A DNA stretch of 34,353 nucleotides, from assembly GCA_003565555.1 (NCBI GenBank), contig PXBH01000026.1:1-34353 (forward strand), in the 5' to 3' direction. The DNA is from Cryomorphaceae bacterium. GTDB lineage: Bacteria; Bacteroidota; Bacteroidia; Flavobacteriales_D; Cryomorphaceae. Positions 1-8,327 of the stretch are shown piece by piece; the first letter of the stretch is position 1, and the number at the start of each line of letters is the position of its first letter. The notes under the pieces are model-generated. The model ran no database searches and was not told the origin of the DNA. It saw only the letters and a list, made by a program, of their open reading frames with translations. The position numbers and the translations under genes were made by a program.

Positions 1-905
1 CCGAAGGTCACGTCATCCCAGAAATAGGTCAATCCCGATCCGGGGGTACCGAAGTCGAAAAAGATCGATGCCTTGGTGTACACGCTTGCGAAATTGATCG
101 GAGCGGTTCCTCCCGCCTCATTGGCGAAATCGAAGGTCAGCGTTTCCCATTCTTCAGCTGTGGTCACCGTGGCCTCCGTCTCTACGGAAACGGTGGGGTC
201 GGTAAGGTTTTCCACTTTAAGGCGCACGGGGATACCCGCTGTGGGCGACCACACGCGTACGGTCATGGTGGTAGCACCCGGCGCGAAGGGCAGGGGCTCG
301 GCAAATCCGATACCTTCACCTACGGTGGTTCCGGCCCAGGGTTCTGATCCTTCTGTTTTTATGGTTTGCACCACGTTATTCGATGCGTCGGTGGGGTCGG
401 TCACGATTTCGGATAGGTTCTCGCCGAAGTCAACCAGTCCGTAGTCGATGTCTTCTTCGAAAGTGATGGGCAGTTCAAGGCCGCCTTCATTGCCGCCGCC
501 CGCCAGCACATCACAATCTGCGCCGACCACGTAGTTCATCATCGTACTTGTCGCCAAGCCTCCGGCGAATGCGAATTTGACGGCTACGTTAAAATCGGCA
601 CCCTCTGTTTGATTGGGGAAGGTGACGGTGAAGGACTGTCCGCCTGCGTTGTCCATGGGAACCTCCATAAAATCCGGGTTCATGGTTTGGGCAAATGCGA
701 CGAGTCCGTCTTGGCTGTCGAGCAGCTCTACATCGAGGGTGAGATCGCCCTCGGCAAAAGTGAATGCAAATGTAAAACCGTCGTTAAATGAGCCTTCTGC
801 CGCATCCGTCCAGACGTCGGAGCAATCGGGCTCTTGTGCTTGTACTCCCTGTATGCCCGTAAGGACACCTAAGAGCACGGGAAATAAAAATTTCAGTGAT
901 TTCAT
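1..905 (-). CDS. Secreted jelly-roll (CBM-like) protein, 3' end cut by window edge
   Basis: The frame is open from an ATG at 905 to the window edge, giving 301 residues with the C-terminus missing. Residues 1-23 form a signal peptide (MKSLKF start, cleavage near VQA-QE). Residues ~28-135 are an N-terminal domain of unknown function that is closely matched in the next gene (shared GLVAFAQT and KFAFAGGL). Residues ~147-301 form one jelly-roll domain with the motifs TMTVRVWSP, VRLKVEN, EEWETLTFDF and the edge strand TYFWDDVTF. That pattern resembles carbohydrate-binding modules of secreted Bacteroidota proteins. It is clearly a paralog of the 959-residue protein encoded just upstream, so a T9SS sorting domain is likely beyond the edge (inference). 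Glycan binding is inferred from fold pattern and context; no catalytic motif is visible. No clear promoter box was found in the 247-bp gap upstream. Confidence 0.85.
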   Translation of the reverse strand, partial: MKSLKFLFPVLLGVLTGIQGVQAQEPDCSDVWTDAAEGSFNDGFTFAFTFAEGDLTLDVELLDSQDGLVAFAQTMNPDFMEVPMDNAGGQSFTVTFPNQTEGADFNVAVKFAFAGGLATSTMMNYVVGADCDVLAGGGNEGGLELPITFEEDIDYGLVDFGENLSEIVTDPTDASNNVVQTIKTEGSEPWAGTTVGEGIGFAEPLPFAPGATTMTVRVWSPTAGIPVRLKVENLTDPTVSVETEATVTTAEEWETLTFDFANEAGGTAPINFASVYTKASIFFDFGTPGSGLTYFWDDVTF

Positions 906-1088
906 GGTGTGGTTTATTTGGTGAAAATTTCGCGCTTCCGTTTTGAAAATGTCGGAACAGCGCATACTTGATATTTGACCGATGACAACTTTTGCCCGGT
1001 CGTGCCTAAACACGCTTTGCGTGCATCTCGGGGATGCCCGAAAATGCGTAAGAGGGGCGTTAATTTTTTTTCATACGCTTTGAAATTT

Positions 1089-1130
1089 AAAGGTTCAGGC
1101 TGCCGCAAATTTGCGGCAGCCCGAACCTTT
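1089..1130 (-). terminator. Perfectly nested inverted repeat, probable terminator of the degradation operon
   Basis: Two 21-bp arms (1089-1109 and 1110-1130) are reverse complements with a single difference, which becomes a G-U pair in the minus-strand RNA. There is no spacer between the arms. It lies 23 nt past the stop of the 959-residue protein. The minus-strand side runs into a short U/A stretch rather than a strong U-tract, and the symmetry lets it act from either side. It separates that gene from its downstream paralog. Confidence 0.7.
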
Positions 1131-1134
1131 CATT

Positions 1135-1168
1135 TTTATCGGGTTATCATGTTTATCGGGTTATCATG
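1135..1168. repeat. Tandem duplication of a 17-bp unit over a gene's stop codon
   Basis: The units 1135-1151 and 1152-1168 are identical (TTTATCGGGTTATCATG on the plus strand). The copy at 1152-1168 encodes the final residues MITR and the stop of the 959-residue protein. The other copy lies just past the stop, between it and the terminator hairpin. Confidence 0.9.
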
Positions 1169-4032
1169 AATTTGTCAATTACAGTTTCAGACTCCGTCGT
1201 GAGTCGGTACAGGTATACGCCGTTGGGCAGGCCCGCACCGTCAAATTCGAGACGGTATTCCTTTCCGGGAACGGTCACTTGGCTGAAGATGCGCTCTACC
1301 ATGCGTCCGCTCATATCGTACACTTCAAGGGTGGTGTACTCCCCGCCCGGGTTGGAGAAGGTCACGTATGACTGTGCCGCCGTTGGGTTGGGCGATGAAG
1401 ACAAGGCTGCGCCGCAGTTCACGATGGACACATTTACGCCGTTAGAAATGTCAAAACACCCTTTGAGGTCCGCTGCAGATTCGATTCCGGTCAGGCTCAC
1501 CCCTTGTTGGTAGGAGAGGTGACGCACTTGGTAGGTACCGGGTCCGTAAGCGTTGAGGTTAAAATCTCCCGAACTGTTGTTGGTCAAAACGGGGTTTCCG
1601 GGAGCGGAGAGGTTCACCAGGAAGAACCGGCTGCCGAATCCTGAAGCGCCCGTCAGCTCCGTGGTGATCACGGTTTGGCTGCCCGATGCCGCGCACACGG
1701 TGGTGGGCGAGGTAGCGGTCAGTGTGCCTCCTTCGGGCTCGGTGCTGAGGAATACATTGACGGTATTCGAAGATGCCCAGCATCCTTCTACACCGGCGAG
1801 TTGTGATGCATTCGTGAGCGATGCGAGCTGTGCGGCATCCACATCGGCCTCATAGCGCAGGTGGCGGATGCGGTACTGACCGGGAGGATACACATCGAGG
1901 TTGAAGTTGGCATTGCCTGCGCGTACGTCGAGCACATTGTTGTCGGTGTCCAAGAGGCCGTAGCGTCCGAACTGACCCACAGCTCCCGTGAGCTGGATAT
2001 TCACGCCCTGCGGTTCTCCCGTACCCACACATACGCTCACGGGGGAGAGTGCGGTCAGGGTACCGCCGTTTGCAAGGCATTCTGCCTCTTCGGAAAATTC
2101 TACGTCATCCCAGAAGTAGGTCTGCTCACCTGCTGTTCCGCCGTCTGTTCCGAAATTGAAGAATATTACAAGTTTCTCGTAGTCGTTGTCGAAGTCAACG
2201 GCGGGCGTACCCTCAACTTGGTCAGAGAAGTCGAAAGTCAGGGTTTCCCACTCTTCAGCTACGGTGGTAACGGTTTCTGTTTCTACGAAGATGCCGGGAT
2301 TGGTCAGAGCTTCCGCTTTGAGCCTCACGGGTGTGCCGGCTTCAGGGGCCCACACACGTACAGTGATCGTCGTATTGTCTTCATCGAAGGGGAAGGGTTC
2401 TGCAAAACCGACACCTTCTCCCAAGAGCGTCCCGGCAAAAACTGCTGATCCCGCTCCGCGGATTGTTTGAACCACCGTGTTATTCGCATCCGTGGGATCG
2501 GTAACCCTGCTTGAGGCAGTACCTGCGAAATCTACGAGTCCGTAATTGATGAAGTCGTTTTCAAAATCTACGGGAAAGGCGAGCGGCGGAACGGGATCGC
2601 CGGGGATGAATTCGATATCATCCCAGTAGTAGATTTGCTCCGGGCCGCCGGCTAGACCGAAGTTGAAGAATACCGTCGGTTGGTTGTAAACATTGACAAA
2701 ATTAATCGGGGCGGTGCCGTCCACTTCATTGCTAAAATCAAATTCCAAGGTTTCCCATGCACCTGAAACGGTCGTTTCGGCATCTGTTTCCACTGAAATC
2801 GCGGGATTCGCTGCGTTTTCGATTTTCATGCGAACCGTTACTCCGGCTTCGGGAGAGAGAACGCGCATTGAAAGCTTGGTGCTTCCCGGCGCGAAAGGAA
2901 CGGGATTGGCCAGTCCGTTTCCGCCGCCCAATGAGGTTCCTGCAAAAAATTCAGCATTTTCGGTTCGGACCGATTGTGCTACCGTATTGCCGGCATCGAG
3001 CGGGTCAACGGCGATACTGCTCACATTTCCTCCGAAGTCCAGAAATCCGTAATCGAGCTCGGGATCTTCGAAGTCAATAGGCAAGTCGATGAGTGTGAGC
3101 GGATCTCCGGGGAGGAAATCCACGTCATCCCAGTAGTAGGTCTGCTCGCCGTCTTCCGCACCCGTCGTGCCGAAGTTGAAGAAAATGGTGGCTTTGTTGT
3201 AGGTTGCACCGAAGTTCAATGCGGCTGTACCCGGCGACTGATTAGCAAAATTAAAAGTCAGGGTGTCCCAGGCTTCGGCAACTTCAGTGGTAGCTTCGGT
3301 TTCGACTGATACGGTCGGGTCGGCCACGTTTTCTACCTTGAGACGCACGGGAATTCCCGCTGTCGGTGACCAAACGCGAACGGTCATTCGGGTCGAGCCC
3401 GCCTCGAAAGGAATCGGCTCGCTGAATCCTGAAACATCAGCTACGGTGGTACCCGCAAAAAATGCTGCAGCTTCCGACTTAACGGTTTCCACTACCAAAT
3501 TTCCGGGATCTTCCGGGTCGGTGATGATTTGAGATGAAGTACCCTCGAAGTCCTGAAGTTCGTAGTCGATTTCTGTATCTTCAAAGGTGATCGGAAGTGA
3601 AATATCGGAAGGAGCAGGTCCTTCTGCACAGCCCTCATCCACTACATAGGTGATCACCGCGGTGGTCGACAGCCCGCCGGCAAAGGCGAACTTACAGCGC
3701 ATGTTGAAATCCTCACCCGGGGTTTGATCCGGAAAGGTGATTCCGAAAGTTTGTGCGGAGGGGTCACCCACGGGATCCATGGGGAGTTCCTCAAAGTTGG
3801 GGTTAAAGGTTTGTGCGAAAGCTACAAGACCTACTTGCGGATCTAAAAGCTGAAATTCAACCACCACATCGGTGCCTACCGTTGTGAAGGTGTAGTTGTA
3901 ACCGAGATTGAATGAGCCCTCGGCGGCTTGCGTTCCTTGGCCTTCACAGACATTGCTCTGTGCAAAGGCTACAGATCCCGACAGCAAGAGCATCGTCAGG
4001 AGCATTGATTTGAAAGTTTTCATGGTTTTCAT
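1153..4032 (-). CDS. T9SS-secreted multi-domain protein with three jelly-roll repeats
   Basis: This 959-residue protein probably lies on the cell surface and binds glycan. Residues 1-24 are a signal peptide (VAFA-QS); a second ATG three codons in (4023) is an equally possible start. Residues ~28-135 form an N-terminal domain shared with the neighbouring paralog. Three jelly-roll repeats follow at ~147-307, 317-476 and 486-647, each with (M/I)xVRV(W/L)(S/A)P, a WETLxFDF-type strand and (Y/F)WDD(V/I)(D/E)F. Two further ~105-residue repeats (~651-764 and 766-873) each open with GGTLTA, contain a (Y/R)(R/Q)(I/V)RHL strand and have conserved cysteines. Residues ~878-959 are a T9SS type A sorting domain (SPNPT, YDMSGR, LPNGVYLYRL, IDKFMITR). 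It lies 51 bp downstream of a GH3 gene and ahead of the hairpin at 1089-1130, so it probably ends the operon. Binding to beta-glucan is inferred from context. Confidence 0.88.
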   Translation of the reverse strand: MKTMKTFKSMLLTMLLLSGSVAFAQSNVCEGQGTQAAEGSFNLGYNYTFTTVGTDVVVEFQLLDPQVGLVAFAQTFNPNFEELPMDPVGDPSAQTFGITFPDQTPGEDFNMRCKFAFAGGLSTTAVITYVVDEGCAEGPAPSDISLPITFEDTEIDYELQDFEGTSSQIITDPEDPGNLVVETVKSEAAAFFAGTTVADVSGFSEPIPFEAGSTRMTVRVWSPTAGIPVRLKVENVADPTVSVETEATTEVAEAWDTLTFNFANQSPGTAALNFGATYNKATIFFNFGTTGAEDGEQTYYWDDVDFLPGDPLTLIDLPIDFEDPELDYGFLDFGGNVSSIAVDPLDAGNTVAQSVRTENAEFFAGTSLGGGNGLANPVPFAPGSTKLSMRVLSPEAGVTVRMKIENAANPAISVETDAETTVSGAWETLEFDFSNEVDGTAPINFVNVYNQPTVFFNFGLAGGPEQIYYWDDIEFIPGDPVPPLAFPVDFENDFINYGLVDFAGTASSRVTDPTDANNTVVQTIRGAGSAVFAGTLLGEGVGFAEPFPFDEDNTTITVRVWAPEAGTPVRLKAEALTNPGIFVETETVTTVAEEWETLTFDFSDQVEGTPAVDFDNDYEKLVIFFNFGTDGGTAGEQTYFWDDVEFSEEAECLANGGTLTALSPVSVCVGTGEPQGVNIQLTGAVGQFGRYGLLDTDNNVLDVRAGNANFNLDVYPPGQYRIRHLRYEADVDAAQLASLTNASQLAGVEGCWASSNTVNVFLSTEPEGGTLTATSPTTVCAASGSQTVITTELTGASGFGSRFFLVNLSAPGNPVLTNNSSGDFNLNAYGPGTYQVRHLSYQQGVSLTGIESAADLKGCFDISNGVNVSIVNCGAALSSSPNPTAAQSYVTFSNPGGEYTTLEVYDMSGRMVERIFSQVTVPGKEYRLEFDGAGLPNGVYLYRLTTESETVIDKFMITR
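2092..3594 (-). repeat. Three intragenic jelly-roll repeats
   Basis: The three ~160-residue repeats of the 959-residue protein occupy about 3594-3112, 3084-2605 and 2577-2092. They are joined by short linkers of the type PGDP. Protein identity between them is plainly visible over the WDD(V/I) end strand, the VRLK(V/A)E strand and the FAGT segment. At DNA level they are diverged, so the duplications are not recent. Confidence 0.8.
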
Positions 4033-4083
4033 GGTTTTATGTTGGTTTAGATGCTTGTGTGTAGCAGTTCACGAAGGGCCGCG

Positions 4084-6003
4084 TTAAGCCCCGCTTTCCG
4101 CAGCGGTGCGACGTACGGTGTTGTATTTTTGCCCGTACGCCAAGCCGTATCCGTAAGGAAACAGCGGTTCGTAAATCTCGTCTCCTCTTCTGAAATTATC
4201 ACCTTCGGCTTTTTGCCAGGTGAAGGAGAGCTTTCCTCGGAAGTCGTAGTCACCGAAAAGTACTTCGGCGACGCCTCCGCCCTCTGAGCCGGGAAGCCAT
4301 GCAGCCACAAATGCGTCCGATAGTTCCAATTCCTCGTTTACGATCAGCGGACGACCGCTGACCATGACCGCAACCACAGGAATGCCTTTATCGGTGATCT
4401 TGCGAATCACCTCCAGGTCCTCCGGATGCAGTTTTCTCAATTCCAATGAGTCACCGTAAGGGTGAAGGACTTTCATCAGTCCTTTGATTTGGGAGCCCAT
4501 TTCAATAATCGTATTGTCTCCCTGCCTTATGTCCCCCATACCTTCTGCGTACGGGGTTTCTCCGATCACAACGATTGCTGCGTCGTGCTTGCGGGGGTCG
4601 GCCTTTGAGCCGTCGATATTCAATTCGGCTTGAGGGGCCGCTGATTTGATCCCGCTCCATATCGATGTTCCCCCGATTATTTTTCCTTTCTGTACGGCTG
4701 CGTTGGCGCCGTATCCCGAGTAAGCCGCGCCCTGAAGGCTCTCGTCGATGACCTCACCGCTGTCGGAGATACCTTGCCAAGCTACGGTAAAGCCTCCGCA
4801 CTGGTGTCCGCAGTCGTCGGCGTTCTTGCCGGCTACGAGGATGCGTGCGTCCTTGCTCAGCGGCAGGATTTCATTTTCGTTTTTCAGCAGCACCAGGGAC
4901 TTGCGGACGGCTTCCCTCGCAGTTTCGCGGTGCTCCGCACTGCCGAATGACTTGTGATTCGACCATTTGCGCTCGGCGGGGCGGGGTTTTTCGAAGAGCC
5001 CGTACTTGATTTTTACGTAAAGTATGCGGCGTACGGCGTCATCGAGACGCTCCGTACTCACGGCACCTGTGCGGAGGTGTTCCTGTACACTGTCCGCAAA
5101 CTCCCTCCACTTTTGCGACACCATGAACATATCGATGCCGGCATTCAGCCCGAGGGCGGTGGTTTGATGAAAATCGTCGTGCAGGTAATCGCATCCGTCC
5201 CAATCGGAAATGATAAACCCGTTGAACCCGAGCTCATTTTTGAGCACATCCGTAAGCAAATATTTGTGCCCGTGAATTTTGTAGCCGTTCCAGCTGTTGA
5301 AAGAAGCCATGACGGTGAGTACGCCTTCTCGAATGGCCGCGAGATAGGGCGGCATGTGAATGCGCCTCAGTTCTTCTTCGCTGATTTGGGTATCGCCCTG
5401 ATCGATGCCGTACTTCGTGCCGCCGTCACCGATCCAATGCTTGATGCAGGCGATCACCGAGTCCTCTCCGAAGTCGTCTTGCATGCCGCGAACGAACCTG
5501 CCGGCATAGGCCGTGATAATTTCAGGATCCTCGCTGTAGCTTTCGTACACGCGGCCCCATTGCATGTTGCGGGCGGCCGCTACCGTGGGCGCAAAAGTCC
5601 ATTCCACACCCGTGGCGAGGATTTCTTTTGCCGTGACGCGTGCTATGCGCTCAATGAGGTCGGGGTCGTGGGCACAGCCCAATCCGATATTGTGCGGAAA
5701 TACCGTGGCGCCGAGCACATTGTTGTTTCCGTGAACGGCATCTACACCGTAAATTACGGGGATGCCCGAATCACTCTCGAGCGACGCCGCGTGGTAAGCG
5801 TCGTTCATGGCGGTCCAGTCTTCCGGCTTATTCTCACCGGGGCAGGAGCCGCCTCCGCTCAAAACGGAGCCGATGTGGTGCGCGCGCACTTCATCAGGGG
5901 TGATCGACAGTCGCTCGGTCTGAATGAGCTGCCCGATTTTTTGGGCGGTCGTCAATCGCTGCGTCATTTCTTCCGCTCTTTTTCTTGCTTCCTGATCGGT
6001 CAT
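4084..6003 (-). CDS. GH3 beta-glucosidase / exo-beta-glucanase, no signal peptide
   Basis: This 639-residue glycoside hydrolase family 3 enzyme probably releases glucose from non-reducing ends of beta-glucooligosaccharides. Visible GH3 motifs are YGVDAVHG (85-92), KHWIGDGGT (188-196), the nucleophile in SDWDG (Asp267), and the second-domain segment GETPYAEGMGD (481-491), whose Glu487 lines up with the acid/base Glu of plant ExoI-type enzymes. It is of the ExoP/ExoI two-domain type and ends without the fibronectin-III-like domain of BglX proteins. No signal peptide or lipobox is present, and the ATG sits inside the preceding gene's stop (ATGA overlap), so a longer exported form is unlikely. 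It should therefore act in the cytoplasm. Translational coupling to the exported GH3 upstream is expected from the overlap. Confidence 0.93.
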   Translation of the reverse strand: MTDQEARKRAEEMTQRLTTAQKIGQLIQTERLSITPDEVRAHHIGSVLSGGGSCPGENKPEDWTAMNDAYHAASLESDSGIPVIYGVDAVHGNNNVLGATVFPHNIGLGCAHDPDLIERIARVTAKEILATGVEWTFAPTVAAARNMQWGRVYESYSEDPEIITAYAGRFVRGMQDDFGEDSVIACIKHWIGDGGTKYGIDQGDTQISEEELRRIHMPPYLAAIREGVLTVMASFNSWNGYKIHGHKYLLTDVLKNELGFNGFIISDWDGCDYLHDDFHQTTALGLNAGIDMFMVSQKWREFADSVQEHLRTGAVSTERLDDAVRRILYVKIKYGLFEKPRPAERKWSNHKSFGSAEHRETAREAVRKSLVLLKNENEILPLSKDARILVAGKNADDCGHQCGGFTVAWQGISDSGEVIDESLQGAAYSGYGANAAVQKGKIIGGTSIWSGIKSAAPQAELNIDGSKADPRKHDAAIVVIGETPYAEGMGDIRQGDNTIIEMGSQIKGLMKVLHPYGDSLELRKLHPEDLEVIRKITDKGIPVVAVMVSGRPLIVNEELELSDAFVAAWLPGSEGGGVAEVLFGDYDFRGKLSFTWQKAEGDNFRRGDEIYEPLFPYGYGLAYGQKYNTVRRTAAESGA

Positions 6004-8327
6004 TTATTTCGCTTTTTTTGTCGGGAACTGTCAGCCGAGGCGGACCGTGTTCCCTCAGAATCATTTTCCTTGTAATAGAACAATGCCTTCAGACCTCCCG
6101 TTTCGAGTTCGAATTCGCCGGTCTCGGTGACCGTGCGGTTTTCCCTGTCGACAAAGGAGAGGTCATCAGCAGTCAGGGTGAACCGGATTGTTTCGGATTC
6201 TCCCGGTTCGAGTTCAATTTTTTCAAATCGGCGGAGCTGTTTCACGGCGGGCACAATGCTCGCCACCAAATCGGCGCTGTAAAGTTCTGCGGTCTCTTTT
6301 CCCTTGCGGTCTCCGGTGTTTTTCACGGTAACTTCCGCAACGATGGTCTCATTGCCGGTAAGGGTGTCGGTGCTCAGGTTGAGGTCGCTGTATTCAAAGG
6401 TGGTATAGCTCAGTCCGTGACCGAACTCGAAGAGGGGATCGAAGCCTTCGAAGCCGAATCCCGCATCGCGTCTGTCGGCCTTCGTATGGTCGTAAGTGAG
6501 GAGGGTTCCGCTGTGGCGCGGGTAGGTGAAAGGCAATTTTCCGGAAGGGTTCACATCTCCGAAGAGCACATCGGCCACTGCGCGCCCGCCTTCATTTCCC
6601 GGAAGGTAAGCCATGAGGATGCCGTCAGCGAGGGGCGCTACTTCAGTGATGATGCGCGGCCGCGCCTCGACCGGAAGCAGAATGACGGGCTTGCCGGCTT
6701 CAGCCACCGCTTTTACGAGGTCGAGCTGTGCACGGGGCATTTCCAGGTTATCGATGTCTGAAGGCTTTTCCGTGGCCGGCCTTTCGCCGAGGCATACGAT
6801 GACGGCATCTGCATCCCGGGCCGCTTCGGCCGCAGCCGTTGTGTTGGTGTCCCTGTCGTAGTGCGTGCCTTGCACAAATGTCGTTCGCTCGCGGCCGATT
6901 TTATCTGCAACGGCCTCATAGATCGTTGCTTTCCCCGGGTCGTTGAAAGAGGTATCTTCACCGCCCCAAGTGCGGGACCACGCCCCGTTGAGGTAGTTCA
7001 AAGAGTGGCCGGCAACACCCGTGACCAACACTTTCGCATTTTTTGACAGGGGCAGTACAGAATTTTCGTTTTTGAGCAATGTGAGCGATTCGCGCGCTGC
7101 TTCGAGACTCATTTCCGCGAATTCGGTGCTGCCGTATTTTCCGTAGAGGGAGGGATCGGGCAAGGGATTTTCGAAAAGCCCCAAAACATATTTGACGGCC
7201 AAAATGCGCCGCACGGCATCATCCACCCGAGATTCTTTTACTTCGCCCGTGCGCACCAAATCTACCAGATGCTTCGCGAATTCCGCGTCGTAAGGGGCCA
7301 TGCTCATATCGAGGCCGGCATTGACTGCCAGCTTCACCGCTTCGCGCTCATCGGCGGCTACCTGATGCACTTTGACCAGGTTGGTGACGTCCTCCCAGTC
7401 AGAGATGGTAAAGCCTTCAAAGCCGAGTTCGCCTTTGAGAATATCTGTGAGCAGCACGCGATCGGCGTGGGAGGGTACGCCGTTCACCGATCCCGAATTG
7501 ATCATGACGGTGAGTGCGCCCGCATCGACAGCGGCTTTGAAGGGCGGCAGGTGAATCTGCCGGAGCATGCGCTCGGGAAGGTACACCGGGGAGCGGTCTT
7601 TGCCGTTGGCGGGATGGCCGTAAGCCCAGAAGTGCTTGAGGCACACGGCTGCCTTATCGTATTCGGAAAGGTTATCGCCCTGACTGCCTTTGATGAAGGC
7701 CTCGCCCATGACGGTGCAGAGGTAGGTGTCTTCACCGTAGGTTTCGAAAATACGGCCCCACAAAGCGTGGCGGCTCACATCGAGTACGGGTGAATAATTC
7801 CAAGGGATACCGCAGGCCTTCAGTTCATAGGAGGTCACGGCCGCACCCTGCTCCGTGAGCGAAGGGTTGCGTGTGGCTGCCATCCCGATTTGGTGGGGAA
7901 AGAGGGTAGAGCCCGCGCTGTAATTGGCGCCGTGTACGGCATCAATGCCGTAGATCAGGGGAATTCCGTGGCGCGTTCGGTTCATCGCTACCTCCTGTAT
8001 GATTCCGATGAGCTTGTGCCATTCATCGGGCGCCATGGGGTAGGTGCCCAAATTTTGCACGGAACCGACTCCGCTGTCGATCAGGAGGTCTCTGATTTTT
8101 GCTGTATCGAGCTTTACTGTGTCCCTCCGCATCCAAAACTCACCTTCGGCAAGGGCCATGAGGCTGATATTGGTCATCTGCCCCGCTTTTTCTTCCAGGG
8201 TCAGTTCTTCGGTGAGCGCCTCGGCTTTGCGCACGGCTTCGTCCCATCCGGAAATTTGGGCGATCGCGTACTCTCCGCAAACCATGCAGAAGGCAGTCAG
8301 AAGGAATATGTGACCCTTTTTGAGCAT
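6000..8327 (-). CDS. GH3 beta-glucosidase, exported (BglX-type)
   Basis: This 775-residue GH3 enzyme has a signal peptide (MLKKGHIFLL start, cleavage near AIA-QI at 23/24), which places it in the periplasm. Family motifs are YGIDAVHG (126-133), KHFWAYG followed by NGKDR (231-245) and the nucleophile in TISDWEDV (Asp310). The (alpha/beta) second domain carries the substrate segment ending EARPRI, and a C-terminal fibronectin-III-like domain follows (FEFGHGLSYTTFEYSDL onward). After that domain there is a ~28-residue charged, low-complexity tail ending KKRNK. Its start overlaps the stop of the GH16 lipoprotein gene by one base (TAATG), and its own stop overlaps the next GH3 start (ATGA). Likely role: trimming beta-1,3- or mixed glucooligosaccharides to glucose or short products before import. 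Confidence 0.94.
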   Translation of the reverse strand: MLKKGHIFLLTAFCMVCGEYAIAQISGWDEAVRKAEALTEELTLEEKAGQMTNISLMALAEGEFWMRRDTVKLDTAKIRDLLIDSGVGSVQNLGTYPMAPDEWHKLIGIIQEVAMNRTRHGIPLIYGIDAVHGANYSAGSTLFPHQIGMAATRNPSLTEQGAAVTSYELKACGIPWNYSPVLDVSRHALWGRIFETYGEDTYLCTVMGEAFIKGSQGDNLSEYDKAAVCLKHFWAYGHPANGKDRSPVYLPERMLRQIHLPPFKAAVDAGALTVMINSGSVNGVPSHADRVLLTDILKGELGFEGFTISDWEDVTNLVKVHQVAADEREAVKLAVNAGLDMSMAPYDAEFAKHLVDLVRTGEVKESRVDDAVRRILAVKYVLGLFENPLPDPSLYGKYGSTEFAEMSLEAARESLTLLKNENSVLPLSKNAKVLVTGVAGHSLNYLNGAWSRTWGGEDTSFNDPGKATIYEAVADKIGRERTTFVQGTHYDRDTNTTAAAEAARDADAVIVCLGERPATEKPSDIDNLEMPRAQLDLVKAVAEAGKPVILLPVEARPRIITEVAPLADGILMAYLPGNEGGRAVADVLFGDVNPSGKLPFTYPRHSGTLLTYDHTKADRRDAGFGFEGFDPLFEFGHGLSYTTFEYSDLNLSTDTLTGNETIVAEVTVKNTGDRKGKETAELYSADLVASIVPAVKQLRRFEKIELEPGESETIRFTLTADDLSFVDRENRTVTETGEFELETGGLKALFYYKENDSEGTRSASADSSRQKKRNK

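Noticed and set aside
914-1108. Small open frames in the gap between the two jelly-roll paralogs
   Set aside because: The frames on both strands (914-1108 and 1111-1371) begin MRQPEP only because they read into the inverted repeat; no coding signal beyond that.
4954-6075. 373-codon plus-strand open frame
   Set aside because: It is the antisense shadow of the signal-less GH3 gene, kept open by codon bias; no domain or start context supports it.
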